NCBI RefSeq assembly: GCF_019656315.1
Contig: NZ_BPLU01000038.1
Span: 248,001-312,000, forward strand
Length of the DNA stretch: 64,000 bases
Direction: 5' to 3'
DNA from: Flavobacterium sp. UMI-01
GTDB lineage: Bacteria; Bacteroidota; Bacteroidia; Flavobacteriales; Flavobacteriaceae
Part shown: piece after piece, positions 18,930 to 28,103 of the stretch
Layout of the letters: the number at the start of each line of letters is the position of its first letter
How positions within the stretch are numbered: position 1 is the stretch's first letter
The notes under the pieces: generated by a model
What the model was told of the DNA's origin: nothing
The model's database searches: none
What the model saw: only the letters and a program-made list of their open reading frames with translations
Made by a program: the position numbers and the translations under genes

Positions 18930-20000
18930 TTAAATATTATAATTGGGACTAACTCCACCTTTGTCATTCGATTCATAAGCCGCTTCGACAATTGCCATCG
19001 AATGCACCACATCTTCTACACTTGTAGGCAATTCGGTTGTGGAACCTTCTACAAAGCGCATCAGCGAAGCCATGGTTCCCACAAAAGCATCGGGAAACCA
19101 AGAACCCTCTAAGGGTACTTCGACCCATTTTGGTGCTTCCCCTTCTTTGAGAAGACAATATTGAAACAAATCAGGTTTTCCATTTGGATAATCTAGTAAT
19201 AAACCAATTCTAGCTTTGATAGCTCCTTTGGTTCCTTCCCATTTCACAAAACTTTCTTGGTTTTTTTCGCCAAAATTATGGTCGTGATTGGTATTGATAA
19301 TAGCGCGAATCGAATCCTGATAATCCATGATGGTGGTCGTTCGGGTGGACGACATCGGTTTGGCAGGATTGCGAAGGGTTTTGGAATATACTCCTTTTGG
19401 ATTTCCTAAAAACGAGCGTATCAAATCAATGTAATGAATGCTGTGTTGCTGAATTTCTAATCTTGGATGATGGACTACATTGGGAAAATACTCCCATGGT
19501 GTATGAGTCGTAAGTCTTACTTCAAAATCATACAATTCGCCAATCAGTCCTTTGGTAATTATATCTTTTGCTGCCATCACATAAGGCGCAAAACGCATCT
19601 GGCAATTGATGGCTGCTTTTAATTTTTTTCTTCTACAAACATTCAGAATTTCGAGGGTTTGCTTAAAATCATCCCCCATTGGTTTCTGAATCAAAACTGC
19701 CGCCCCATCAGGTAATTGCTCTAACGTTTGAACAAATTGATTCGGCATTAATGTTAAATCGTAAATGGCATTAGTAGGAGCCGCTTGAACCATTTCAGCT
19801 ACTGTATCATAAACCATCGGAATCCCAAACTGAGTCGCTAATTCTTCGGCTCTTGGACGGGTTCTATTGGTAATCCCGGCTATTGTAAATCCTACACTTT
19901 TATAAGCTGGCAAATGAGCATCACGCACAATGCCTCCCGCACCAATGATATAAATAGGGCGATTCTCTAAAGGCAATTCTGGTTTGTAGTTAATATCCAT
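18930..20000 (-). CDS. Gfo/Idh/MocA family oxidoreductase
   Basis: Cytoplasmic NAD(P)-dependent oxidoreductase of 356 residues. The nucleotide-binding motif is [17 protein letters not shown] (18-34), a Gfo/Idh hallmark. The usual EKP catalytic motif reads IQKPMGDD near residue 110, so Glu is replaced by Gln but the Lys is kept. A later region with [17 protein letters not shown] supplies the His residues typical of the substrate pocket. Relatives act on sugars, inositols or sugar derivatives. It precedes MaoC by 10 bp and follows the SBP-like gene after a 449-bp gap, so it may start its own transcript. Substrate unknown. Confidence 0.88.
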   Translation of the reverse strand: MDINYKPELPLENRPIYIIGAGGIVRDAHLPAYKSVGFTIAGITNRTRPRAEELATQFGIPMVYDTVAEMVQAAPTNAIYDLTLMPNQFVQTLEQLPDGAAVLIQKPMGDDFKQTLEILNVCRRKKLKAAINCQMRFAPYVMAAKDIITKGLIGELYDFEVRLTTHTPWEYFPNVVHHPRLEIQQHSIHYIDLIRSFLGNPKGVYSKTLRNPAKPMSSTRTTTIMDYQDSIRAIINTNHDHNFGEKNQESFVKWEGTKGAIKARIGLLLDYPNGKPDLFQYCLLKEGEAPKWVEVPLEGSWFPDAFVGTMASLMRFVEGSTTELPTSVEDVVHSMAIVEAAYESNDKGGVSPNYNI

Positions 20001-20449
20001 TTTAATTCTTTTTGCTAATTTCTATAAATTGCTGTATTTCGTATGTTACATATGATTTATTAGCTACCACATATCCGTAATTCGTACTAAATAATAGCTA
20101 TAATTGAATGTCGTGTTTAAATGAATTCTTTTGCCACGGATTTCACAGATTAGCTTAGATTAATTCGTTAATTGACCTGAAAATCTTTTTTATCATTCTA
20201 ATTCTAGCTTACTCTTTTGATAATCTGCCAAATCTGCGTAAATCTGCGTGATAAAACATTGCACGCAGATTTGGCAGATTTTCGCAGGTAATAATTTAGA
20301 TTTTAATCTATATTAAAGGTAGCAACGCTTTGTCACCCGAGCAAAATCGAACGGACGAAGTAAAGCACCCCACTTTCTTGAAACCTGTGGTAAAAACTCT
20401 TTTTAATAATTACGGCACTATATCTTTCACCTTATTTACTCTTAAAAAT
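20001..20449 (-). promoter_or_regulatory. Gap with possible promoter and dispersed repeats
   Basis: A 449-bp gap upstream of the Gfo/Idh gene. Near 20040-20062 it has TATGTTACATA, a short palindrome resembling half-sites at the iclR operator. From about 20140 to 20290 it holds dispersed CACAGATT-type repeats, including a strong hairpin formed by TCTGCCAAATCTGCGT (about 20223-20238) and ACGCAGATTTGGCAGA (20264-20279). No protein-coding frame stands out. A separate promoter for Gfo/Idh-MaoC-GH29-S1 is plausible but not proven. Confidence 0.45.
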
Positions 20450-21682
20450 CTAATTTTCTATTTGGTCAATTTTTAGTTGTGCTTGGTTGAGAATGGTTTC
20501 GATATCCTTTTCACTATTGATTACATCGAGAACGACTTGATCAATCACATCAGCAATGGCTGACCAATTGCTTTTACGTGGTAACGAACGGGTATTTTGA
20601 TGTAATTCTTCCAGTTTATAATAATAAGGAACTACTATGTTCACCTCATTATCATGCCAAGTGGATTTTCGACAACCAATACCGCCTTCTAAAGTCAATA
20701 ATTTATCATTTTGAGCATTGACCGCAAACTGGATAAAATCATAGGCTAACTGTTTGTTTTTACTGCCTTTTCCTATCACGTACATCCAATAAGCATTCAA
20801 CGAAACACCTTCGCCATTAGGTCCAGCTGGCACATTGGTTACATCCACTTTTCCTTTTACTTTGGAATCCGCATAGACTTCGCTGAATGAGGCAAATCCA
20901 AACCAATTCACCATCATCGCTAGATTCCCATTGGCGAAAGCCATACCTGACTTAACCGAATCAAAGTTTCTAGAATCAGGATGAATCGCATCCGTATTTT
21001 GTAATGCTTTGCGATAAAATTCCATTCCTTCAACGGCAACCGCTGTATTGATTTTTATTTTTTTATTTGCATCAAATAAATCACCTCCACGAGTCCACAA
21101 TTGCAAACAAAAATCAAAAACCGTATTGTGACCATCAGGATAAGCAGCAAAAGTAGTTCCGTATAAATTTTCTTCTGGTCGGTTGAAAAATTCGGCCACT
21201 TCCATTAAGTCATCCCATGTTTGGGGTACTTGCAATGGTTTTCCATAATCTCTGTAAAAAGCGACACCTTCGTCTATGGATTCAAATAGGTCTTTTCGAT
21301 AAATCAAACATTCAGGTCCATCATGAAAAGGCAATCCATAAGTCCCACCGTTAAAACGTTGTTTGTACAACAAGGATTCTGACCAGCCTTCTGGAAAATT
21401 TTCTGGTGCTTTTTTAGCAATATAAGGAGTTAAATCTTCGATGGCTTGGGTGGCATAAGCTTCGGTAATCCAATCGGTATTGATTAAGGAAACATCCCAA
21501 TCGCCATTAGCCAAACCCTTATTTTTTAAAATAGTATCGTATAAAGGATGAAGGTCCAATGCGACAGCCTCCAACTCGAAATTACAGTTTGTTTTTTGAC
21601 AAAAAGAATCCCAAATTGCAGCTATTGATGATTCGAAAGCATCAAATTTACGTACCGCTATTTTAAACTTTGGCTTTTTCAT
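20450..21682 (-). CDS. Family 1 solute-binding-protein fold, no signal peptide, coupled to CoA-transferase
   Basis: Protein of 410 residues with strong features of ABC sugar-binding proteins: GDWDVSLINTDWI, LPFHDGPECLIYRKDLF, PQTWDDLMEVAEFF, and GKGSKNKQLAYDFIQFAV. It begins [16 protein letters not shown] with no signal peptide or lipobox and is therefore expected in the cytoplasm. Its ATG overlaps the stop codon of the upstream class III CoA-transferase by one base (TAATG at 21680-21684), which indicates translational coupling. There is no ABC permease or ATPase in the window. It is a paralogue, though a distant one, of the protein at 9546-10703. The function is unknown; binding of a sugar or CoA-linked intermediate is speculation. 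Confidence 0.78.
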   Translation of the reverse strand: MKKPKFKIAVRKFDAFESSIAAIWDSFCQKTNCNFELEAVALDLHPLYDTILKNKGLANGDWDVSLINTDWITEAYATQAIEDLTPYIAKKAPENFPEGWSESLLYKQRFNGGTYGLPFHDGPECLIYRKDLFESIDEGVAFYRDYGKPLQVPQTWDDLMEVAEFFNRPEENLYGTTFAAYPDGHNTVFDFCLQLWTRGGDLFDANKKIKINTAVAVEGMEFYRKALQNTDAIHPDSRNFDSVKSGMAFANGNLAMMVNWFGFASFSEVYADSKVKGKVDVTNVPAGPNGEGVSLNAYWMYVIGKGSKNKQLAYDFIQFAVNAQNDKLLTLEGGIGCRKSTWHDNEVNIVVPYYYKLEELHQNTRSLPRKSNWSAIADVIDQVVLDVINSEKDIETILNQAQLKIDQIEN

Positions 21683-22824
21683 TATATCTTAAATTCATTA
21701 CTTATGGATTCATTATGCTCGCCTAATACGGGTGAGCCTAAAGCGGAAGTAAAATATTGTCCGTCAATTTTAATCGGGCAACGGGTGGTTTCGTATTCAA
21801 AACCATCTCCCATGCGCACTTTTTGAATCATTTCTAAAATTTTGAATCCATCATGAGCAAAAAGTTCGTCCCAACTCATCACTTGCGCACACCAAATATC
21901 GGCGGGTTCTAACAAACTCAACCAATGCTCCGTTGTATGGGTTAGTAAATGTTGGGCTAAAATCTTTTTGATTTCGTCACGCTCCGTAAACCAACTGGCT
22001 CTTTCGGGATAATGCAATAAAGCTTCACAGCCTATTAATTCCCCAATAACTGGAATTGCTCCCATGGCTAGTGACATATAGCCTGATTGTGTTTGATAAA
22101 TTCCGTAAGGCGCACCTAAATACGCATGCGCACTATTACTCTCAGGACGCACTGTAGGTTGGCCTCCATCATGGTAAAAAGTAGTAATCGATTCAAATTG
22201 AAAATCGATAGCCGTTTCTAGCATACTAATAGAAACTTTAGAGCCCACGCCCGTTTTGGCTCTTTTAATCAAAGCAGCTAAAATCCCTTGTGCCAAATGT
22301 GCTCCTGATAAAATATCAACAATAGACAAACCTACAGGAACAGGACCGTCACCGTTTTTACCGTTTAATCCTGTTAGTCCTGATAGCGATTGCACTAATA
22401 AATCTTGTCCTGGTTTTCCTTTCCAAGGACCTTCTGAAGTATAACCTGAAATGTCTCCGTAAACAATAGACGGATTGATTTTTTTGATGGTTTCATAATC
22501 CAATCCCAATCTTTCGATTACTCCAGGTCTGAAGTTATGGACAAAAACATCAGCTTTTGCAATTAATTTTAAAACTTGTTGCTTGTCGGCTTCGATTTTT
22601 AAATCGGCTTGAAAGCTTTCTTTATTTCGATTAATCGCTCTAAAAGTGGATGATTCCCCGTTCAGAATCACATTCGAAACATATAAATGACGGCAAATAT
22701 CACCGGTTTCTGGTCGTTCTACTTTGATGACACGCGCCCCTAAATCAGCCAAACGCAAAGTAGCGGATGGAGCCGATAAAAACTGACTCAAATCAACAAT
22801 TAAAATATCTTGTAATGGTTTCAT
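21682..22824 (-). CDS. Class III (CaiB/BaiF/Frc) CoA-transferase
   Basis: Cytoplasmic CoA-transferase of 380 residues. Family marks are [20 protein letters not shown] (24-43), the [15 protein letters not shown] stretch (93-107) and the catalytic Asp D141 in [13 protein letters not shown], which forms the acyl-aspartyl intermediate. Class III enzymes move CoA between carboxylic acids, for example formyl/oxalate, carnitine or itaconate. It starts 18 bp after the neighbouring paralogue stops, and its own stop overlaps the start of the SBP-like gene. The two adjacent paralogues could form a heteromer or act on two acids. Substrate unknown. Confidence 0.93.
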   Translation of the reverse strand: MKPLQDILIVDLSQFLSAPSATLRLADLGARVIKVERPETGDICRHLYVSNVILNGESSTFRAINRNKESFQADLKIEADKQQVLKLIAKADVFVHNFRPGVIERLGLDYETIKKINPSIVYGDISGYTSEGPWKGKPGQDLLVQSLSGLTGLNGKNGDGPVPVGLSIVDILSGAHLAQGILAALIKRAKTGVGSKVSISMLETAIDFQFESITTFYHDGGQPTVRPESNSAHAYLGAPYGIYQTQSGYMSLAMGAIPVIGELIGCEALLHYPERASWFTERDEIKKILAQHLLTHTTEHWLSLLEPADIWCAQVMSWDELFAHDGFKILEMIQKVRMGDGFEYETTRCPIKIDGQYFTSALGSPVLGEHNESISNEFKI

Positions 22825-22842
22825 TTCTTTTCGTTTTAGGGT

Positions 22843-23985
22843 TTACAAATTAAATTCGGCTCTAATCGCATCTGTGTGTTGTCCTACGCGAGGCGCTGGT
22901 TTAGCTGCAAAAATGCGCTCATCATCCACACGAATAGGACAACGTAAGGTATGTACCTCTTCGCCTGAAAGCAATTGTAGCTTTTGGTCCATTTGCAAAA
23001 CTTTGTAACCTTCATGATTCAATAAGGTTTTGTAATCAAACACATCTGAGCACCAAATCCCAGCTGGTTCCAAAATATCCAACCATTCTTGGGTTTTTTT
23101 TTGAATCAAAAAAGAACTTAAAATGGCCATGATTTCGTCTCGTTGGGTAAACCACGAATTTGAATCGGTATAGGCTGCTAATTCTTTACAATCTAAAATC
23201 TCCCCTAAACGCAATAACGACCCCATAGCCAGGGCGATATAACCATCTTGGGTTTGGTATTCTCCATAAGGAGCCGACAAATAAGCGTGCGCTGCTCCTT
23301 TGGCTGCTCGAACTGGTTTTTGATTGCCATCATTCAAATAAGTGGTAATCACCTCAAACTGTAAGTCCAAAGTTGATTCTAACAAACTGACCTCCACCCA
23401 TGAACCTTCGTTCGTTTTGAAACGCTTTAGAATACTAGCCAAAATACCGTGAGCCAAATGCGTTCCTGTTATAAGATCTGAAATCGCAGCACCTACAGGC
23501 ACTGGATCATCGTTTTTATTTCCTGTTAAATTCACAAAACCCGACATGGATTGTACTAATAAATCCTGACCCGGTTTTTTAACCCATGGTCCTGTCGTGC
23601 CATATCCCGTTACGGTAGCATACACCATTTTAGGATTAATCGCTTTCACTTTTTCATAATCCAAACCTATTTTCTCCATCACACCCGGGCGAAAATTATG
23701 TGTCATCACATCCGCCTGAGCGATGAGTTTTTTGACACATTCTAAATCTTCTGGATTTTTTAAATCGGCTGCATAGGATTCTTTATTTCTGTTTACGGTA
23801 TGAAAAACCAAACTACTGCCATCCAAAAACAAGTTTTTAAGTGCAATTTGTCTTCCCGCCTCCCCGTGAATGGGTCTTTCTATCTTGATTACTCTTGCTC
23901 CTAAATCAGCCAATCGCAAACCCGCTGAGGGACCTGCCATAAATTGGGCAAATTCAAGAACTACAATTCCTTCTAATGGTTTCAT
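22843..23985 (-). CDS. Class III (CaiB/BaiF/Frc) CoA-transferase
   Basis: Second class III CoA-transferase, also 380 residues, aligned end to end with its neighbour at 21682-22824. The sequence shows [38 protein letters not shown] and the catalytic Asp D141 in [13 protein letters not shown]. The pair most likely arose by tandem duplication followed by divergence, since the two are clearly similar but differ at many positions. It is the second gene of the operon, 73 bp after the RhaT-type transporter. Fused double-domain relatives such as DMSP CoA-transferase exist, so a two-subunit complex is one possibility. Confidence 0.93.
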   Translation of the reverse strand: MKPLEGIVVLEFAQFMAGPSAGLRLADLGARVIKIERPIHGEAGRQIALKNLFLDGSSLVFHTVNRNKESYAADLKNPEDLECVKKLIAQADVMTHNFRPGVMEKIGLDYEKVKAINPKMVYATVTGYGTTGPWVKKPGQDLLVQSMSGFVNLTGNKNDDPVPVGAAISDLITGTHLAHGILASILKRFKTNEGSWVEVSLLESTLDLQFEVITTYLNDGNQKPVRAAKGAAHAYLSAPYGEYQTQDGYIALAMGSLLRLGEILDCKELAAYTDSNSWFTQRDEIMAILSSFLIQKKTQEWLDILEPAGIWCSDVFDYKTLLNHEGYKVLQMDQKLQLLSGEEVHTLRCPIRVDDERIFAAKPAPRVGQHTDAIRAEFNL

Positions 23986-24058
23986 TACTTTTTAGTTTAA
24001 AGTTTTTTTGTTTAAAAGTTTAAAGTTGTTTTTTTTTTAGCCAATGTAAAAACCAGCT

Positions 24059-25111
24059 TTAAGTACCTTGCATACTGCCATAAGTCATGATAAAAAACGA
24101 AGCTATTAATACAAATAAGGCTAAAATCAGTGTGTTATAAGTTCGTTTACTAACTGCTTGCCATTCTTTCATTATAATCCCAATGATATAACTAAAGAAA
24201 ATCAACATCGACATATGAATCACCCAACTCGCAAATTTGAAGGCTCCCATTTGTACGTGTGCAATTCCATAAAAGAAAAACTGACCGTACCACAACGCGC
24301 CACTCAACACCGACATGCCGAAATTGATTCCGAAACTGCGTTTTCCAATACCTTTGACATCCGTAAATTCCTTTAAGGTATTGTTCTTGATACCCGCCAT
24401 TACAAACCAAACCAAATTGGTTGCAAAAGCCCCAAAAGTGGAAAGAATCAAACTAGCATTGCCTTCAAAATTGCCAGCGCCATATTTACCCGCCATTTCA
24501 GCCACAGGCGCTCCTACTTCAAGTGAAATCCCAAAAACAGCCGATAAAACCCCTGCAATAAGCGTTAATATCAAGCCTTTTTTCATATCAAAACTGATGA
24601 TATCATCCCCTTGCTGAGCATTTCGTTTCAAATCGGCTTCCTTGCGGTAACCTGCTACTCCACAAATGGCAATCCCTATAATGGCAATAAACATTCCTAT
24701 AAAAATAATAGCGCCTCCCGGAGCCTTGTATTTTTCGACCAAATTCCCGTGCATTAATAAAGGGACAATTGTCCCTAAAACCGCCGAAATCCCAATCGAA
24801 ATAGTATAAGTCAACGAATAGCCAATATGCCTGATGGCAAAACCAAAACACATTCCGCCAAAACCATAAACCGCTCCCAGTAAAGTTGCATTAACAATAA
24901 CCGAAACAGGCGAATCTCTAAAAACGGACACCAAATCAGGCACAGTCAAAAAACCTATAATTACCGGAAATACAAACCAAGCAAAAGCTGCTTGCAACAG
25001 CCAGTACGTATTCCACGACCATTTTTTTACTTTTTGAAAAGGAACATAACAAGTCGAAGCAGAGACCCCACCTACGGCATGGACAAAGGTTCCCAATAGC
25101 GGATTTGACAT
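24059..25111 (-). CDS. L-rhamnose/H+ symporter family (RhaT-like)
   Basis: Inner-membrane transporter of 350 residues with ten predicted helices, standard for RhaT. Recognisable parts include GFAIRHIGYSLTYTISIGIS (87-106), the PGGAIIFIGMFIAIIGIAICG helix and the C-terminal FKFASWVIHMSMLIFFSYI stretch. The charged central loop lies near residues 157-170. It probably imports an L-sugar or deoxysugar released by the exported hydrolases. It is the first gene of the minus-strand operon that faces iclR, with a canonical promoter overlapped by an inverted repeat. The actual sugar (rhamnose, fucose, L-galactose or another) is not deducible. Confidence 0.85.
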   Translation of the reverse strand: MSNPLLGTFVHAVGGVSASTCYVPFQKVKKWSWNTYWLLQAAFAWFVFPVIIGFLTVPDLVSVFRDSPVSVIVNATLLGAVYGFGGMCFGFAIRHIGYSLTYTISIGISAVLGTIVPLLMHGNLVEKYKAPGGAIIFIGMFIAIIGIAICGVAGYRKEADLKRNAQQGDDIISFDMKKGLILTLIAGVLSAVFGISLEVGAPVAEMAGKYGAGNFEGNASLILSTFGAFATNLVWFVMAGIKNNTLKEFTDVKGIGKRSFGINFGMSVLSGALWYGQFFFYGIAHVQMGAFKFASWVIHMSMLIFFSYIIGIIMKEWQAVSKRTYNTLILALFVLIASFFIMTYGSMQGT

Positions 25112-25144
25112 AATTTAATAGTTTTGGTTTTTTGATTTTGTTAA

Positions 25145-25183
25145 TTCATATACAAATCTATATTTTATATATGAAACAAGCAA
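25145..25183 (-). promoter_or_regulatory. Promoter of RhaT-CoA-transferase operon with overlapping inverted repeat
   Basis: On the minus strand TTG at 25183-25181 is followed by exactly 20 bp and TAGATTTG at 25160-25153, an exact fit to the Bacteroidetes TTG-N20-TAnnTTTG promoter. A perfect 8-bp inverted repeat, TTCATATA at 25145-25152 and TATATGAA at 25168-25175, flanks the -7 box. Binding there would block RNA polymerase. The divergent iclR gene lies 50 bp away, so its product is the obvious candidate. Confidence 0.7.
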
Positions 25184-25202
25184 GAATTAAATTAAGTTTT
25201 AT

Positions 25203-25210
25203 TAAATTTG
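25203..25210 (+). promoter_or_regulatory. Candidate -7 box of iclR-type gene
   Basis: TAAATTTG matches TAnnTTTG and lies 16 bp before the ATG at 25227. The implied leader is very short. The inverted repeat at 25145-25175 lies upstream, so autoregulation is possible. Confidence 0.4.
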
Positions 25211-25226
25211 TTTAAAATTTTAAAAG

Positions 25227-25997
25227 ATGACGGAAGAAAACAGCACGAAATACAATGCTCCAGCCTTAGACAAAGGTCTTGATATATTAGAATACCTTTC
25301 TAAAGAAGGAGTTCCGTTATCGCAAGCAGAAATTGCCCAAGGCATCCAAAAAACCCCTAGTGAAATCTACCGCATGCTGGTTTGCCTGGAAGAAAGAGGC
25401 TACATCACCCGTAGTTCAAATGCAGGTAAATACCGTTTGTCACTCAAAATGTATAGCCTTTCGCATCGTCACACACCATTTGACGAATTAAAGCGCGTAG
25501 CCCACTACCCTATGCACAATTTATCGGCAAGCACCCGTCAATCTTGTCATTTGAGCATCATCAACAACGACCAATTGTTGATTATTGCACAAACCCGCAG
25601 CCCCAATGCCGTATCGCTTTCCATCGAGGAAGGAACTCATTTTCCGTTGACGTTGACCACCTCGGGAAGGGTTTTCCTATCGATGTTTCCCGAAGACAAA
25701 AGGAACGACCTCCTCAACCGCGATGTGCATTATTCCAAATGGAGCCAAAAACAAAAGGACGAACTCATACAATCCATCGAAAAGGTAAAACAGGACGGAC
25801 ATCGTTATGCCAAAAGTAAAATCACCAGCGGCATCACTGATTTTGCCGTTCCCATAGGCCTAGACGATTCAGACCTAAAAGCAGTTTTGGCGGTATCCGT
25901 CTTTACCTCTAGTTTAGACGAAGAAATAAGCGTGGAACAAATACTTAAAGCACTCAAAACCACCCAAGCCGAAATCAACAAATTAATAGGTGGCTAA
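25227..25997 (+). CDS. IclR-family transcriptional regulator
   Basis: DNA-binding regulator of 256 residues, the usual IclR length. Residues about 10-75 form the winged helix-turn-helix (ALDKGLDILEYLSKEGVPLS, EIYRMLVCLEERGYI) and the remainder an IclR effector-binding GAF-like domain, with SCHLSIINNDQLLIIAQT and ITDFAVPIGLDDSDLKAVLA. IclR proteins respond to small acids or sugar-derived metabolites. It is transcribed away from the RhaT/CoA-transferase operon and probably controls it and the GH2 operon at 13300. It is the only regulator in region 1. Codon use looks richer in C than in the island that follows. The effector is unknown. Confidence 0.93.
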   Translation: MTEENSTKYNAPALDKGLDILEYLSKEGVPLSQAEIAQGIQKTPSEIYRMLVCLEERGYITRSSNAGKYRLSLKMYSLSHRHTPFDELKRVAHYPMHNLSASTRQSCHLSIINNDQLLIIAQTRSPNAVSLSIEEGTHFPLTLTTSGRVFLSMFPEDKRNDLLNRDVHYSKWSQKQKDELIQSIEKVKQDGHRYAKSKITSGITDFAVPIGLDDSDLKAVLAVSVFTSSLDEEISVEQILKALKTTQAEINKLIGG

Positions 25998-26015
25998 AAA
26001 ACAATACAACCATCC

Positions 26016-26048
26016 AAAGCCGTGAGAAATCATGGCTTTTCTTTTTTT
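26016..26048 (+). terminator. Terminator of the iclR-type gene
   Basis: AAAGCC at 26016-26021 pairs with GGCTTT at 26034-26039 (inner TGA/TCA can also pair) and is followed by TTCTTTTTTTC on the plus strand. It lies 19 bp after the stop. Confidence 0.75.
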
Positions 26049-26486
26049 CAGGAGCTATTCCCGTTATCCGTTACAAGGAATTTGGTTTCAACCCTTTTTC
26101 TAAGCACTGGCAGGAGCTTCTTCCAGTCGCTCTGCCAGCACAAGAAAAAAATGGTTTTCAACCTGCATTCGCTTTTCACTGCTACCGGGGCTAGGCGTTT
26201 GGTATAAATATTCACGTATTGTGGTTTACCGTAAAATTCATGATAAAGAAGGAATTATCTTTGAAAAATGTTGATAACTGAAATACTGCTTGTAAGTGTT
26301 TTTTTGGGGATTAAATTGTATGTTTGGGGAAAAAATACAATCTGACGGTTGTTAGGCTTAGCCACTCATTTCTGGGGGTGATAGGTCTGATTTTATCAGA
26401 CTTATAAAATAGTTGGCTGTCATTCTAAAAGACCCTGTAAAAATCAAACTAACATCATTAAAGCCATAATAATAAAGAAATCAAAA
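26049..26486. other. Gap before the island: dispersed element and putative cassette boundary
   Basis: The left part (26050-26200) holds GGAGCTATTCCCGTTATCC and TGGCAGGAGCTTCTTCC, related to the stem-loop element at 35757-35835 in reverse orientation. At 26345-26357 the sequence CGGTTGTTAGGC contains GTTAGGC (26351-26357), which fits the GTTRRRY core of integron attC sites. It resembles the right ends of the large repeats further on (TGACGTTGGCAG). I read this as the possible left border of the island at 26487-33276. The rest holds nothing I recognise. Confidence 0.4.
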
Positions 26487-28103
26487 ATGGACTTAAAAAA
26501 AATACACGAATGGGCAGATAAAGGAATGCATAAAGAAATAATAAGTGAAATTGAGAAAATACCAAAGGATGAATTAAGTTTTGACTTAAATAATCAGTTA
26601 GCAAGAGCATATAATAACATTTCAGAATATGACAAATCCATTAAAATATTATTATCTCAAATTTATGATGGAAAAGGAGATGCATATTGGAATTATGTCA
26701 TCGGTTACGCTTTTTATCATAAAAACGATAAAGCGCAAGCTTTGAGGCACTTTGAAAAAAGCTTTGAATTTGGTAGAAACGACACAAAATATTGGTTAGA
26801 CCGATGTAATTTAGAATTAAACGGTACTGACAATTGTGAAATAAGTACATTAGCTGAGATTTATAAAGACTTCGGATTTAATATATCTTGTATTTCTAAA
26901 AACACAAACGAATTTAACTCAAATTCTAGGAATTTTTTTAAAACACCAAGTCATAAATGGAACCACTTATTTAATAGTGAGCAGAAACCCTCTGAATTCG
27001 ATAATTATGATTGGGCTAATGCTGTTGGCATAGGTACATTTACTAACTGGAAAAATTTAGTTGTATTAGATATTGACGGATGTTCAGATATTAACTTTAT
27101 AAAGAAGGTTTTAAACAATCTTGGACTGCCAGAAAACTATGAATGGGTTATTGAGTCAGGCAGTAAAAATGGGTTTCATATTTATTACAGAGGACAATAC
27201 ATTGAAGAATGTGATGATGGTGATGTGGTATCAACCTTCCCTCCAAAACAAGAATTTGAAAAATATGTTGACAAAATTGAATTTTTATGGAGAACTCATT
27301 CTGTTCTGCCTCCATCTGTTCACGGGGCAGGTAACAAGTACACTTTTGTAAATGTTAATTTTCCAAAAAAGAAACCCGTTTTTATTGATGATAAAATTAT
27401 CTACAATTTTATAAACACATTTTTAGATTTTGAAGAAATTGTAGGTCGAGGCGAATATGGTGGCATTATTAAAACATTTTCTTCAAAAGCAGATTTTATA
27501 AATGAAATAAATGAGAACGCGGATTTAACTAAACATTTCCTTGATGAAGTCTATTTAATAATTGATATCGAAACTTCAGGTTTGCCAGTAAAGTTACAGT
27601 CAGAAACTAAATATCCTGAAATAATTCAAATTTCTTGGGTTCTTACAAATAAGAAAGGTGTAATTCTGAAAAAAAACACATTCATTATTGATACACCATT
27701 TATAAGGACTAACAATACCTCAGAGTTTTTAAATATAGATTTTGATGTAGCAAATAAAGTCAAATTCGCACTAACTCACGCACTAAAAAAACTTGCCGAA
27801 GACATCAAAATATGTGATTATGTGGTTGCACACAATATTGAATTTGATATAGAAATTTTAGGACATTATTATATCAAAACCTATGGAGTAAACCCTTTTA
27901 GTAATAAGAAAATGATTTGCACAATGAAAGCGACTGTTAATTTTTGTAAAATACCTAATAACTATGGATATAAATATCCAAAATTATCAGAATTATATTT
28001 TAAACTATTTGGATATCAAGTCAAAAACTCACACAATGCAGAGATTGATGTTTTACATACTTTAAAGTGTTTCAAAAAACTAAAAACTTTAGGTGAAATT
28101 TAA
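26487..28103 (+). CDS. TPR - PrimPol-like - DEDDh exonuclease fusion protein
   Basis: Cytoplasmic 538-residue protein with three parts. Residues about 35-110 form tetratricopeptide-like helices (YWNYVIGYAFYHKNDKAQAL). Residues about 130-310 resemble an archaeo-eukaryotic primase/PrimPol domain: VVLDIDG with D195 and D197, SGSKNGFHIYY (224-234) and LPPSVHGAGNKYTF (274-287). Residues about 352-538 form a DnaQ-type 3'-5' exonuclease with all five acidic/His positions: D360 and E362 in IIDIETSG, D454 in AHNIEFD, H516 and D521 in HNAEID. The downstream gene overlaps it by 11 bp. Such a fusion suggests nucleic-acid synthesis and trimming, perhaps in defence or a mobile element. I know no characterised protein with this order. 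Confidence 0.8.
   Translation: MDLKKIHEWADKGMHKEIISEIEKIPKDELSFDLNNQLARAYNNISEYDKSIKILLSQIYDGKGDAYWNYVIGYAFYHKNDKAQALRHFEKSFEFGRNDTKYWLDRCNLELNGTDNCEISTLAEIYKDFGFNISCISKNTNEFNSNSRNFFKTPSHKWNHLFNSEQKPSEFDNYDWANAVGIGTFTNWKNLVVLDIDGCSDINFIKKVLNNLGLPENYEWVIESGSKNGFHIYYRGQYIEECDDGDVVSTFPPKQEFEKYVDKIEFLWRTHSVLPPSVHGAGNKYTFVNVNFPKKKPVFIDDKIIYNFINTFLDFEEIVGRGEYGGIIKTFSSKADFINEINENADLTKHFLDEVYLIIDIETSGLPVKLQSETKYPEIIQISWVLTNKKGVILKKNTFIIDTPFIRTNNTSEFLNIDFDVANKVKFALTHALKKLAEDIKICDYVVAHNIEFDIEILGHYYIKTYGVNPFSNKKMICTMKATVNFCKIPNNYGYKYPKLSELYFKLFGYQVKNSHNAEIDVLHTLKCFKKLKTLGEI

Noticed and set aside
9546..21682. ABC sugar importers
   Set aside because: Neither binding-protein-like gene has a signal peptide and there are no permease or ATPase genes nearby.
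21682..23985. DMSP or carnitine degradation based on paired CaiB-like proteins and a crotonase
   Set aside because: No BCCT transporter, betaine enzymes or DMSP-specific partners are present, and the genes are interleaved with glycoside hydrolases. Kept only as a structural analogy.
26022..26207. A 61-residue open frame after iclR
   Set aside because: It overlaps the iclR terminator and a dispersed repeat, has low-complexity composition and resembles no family.
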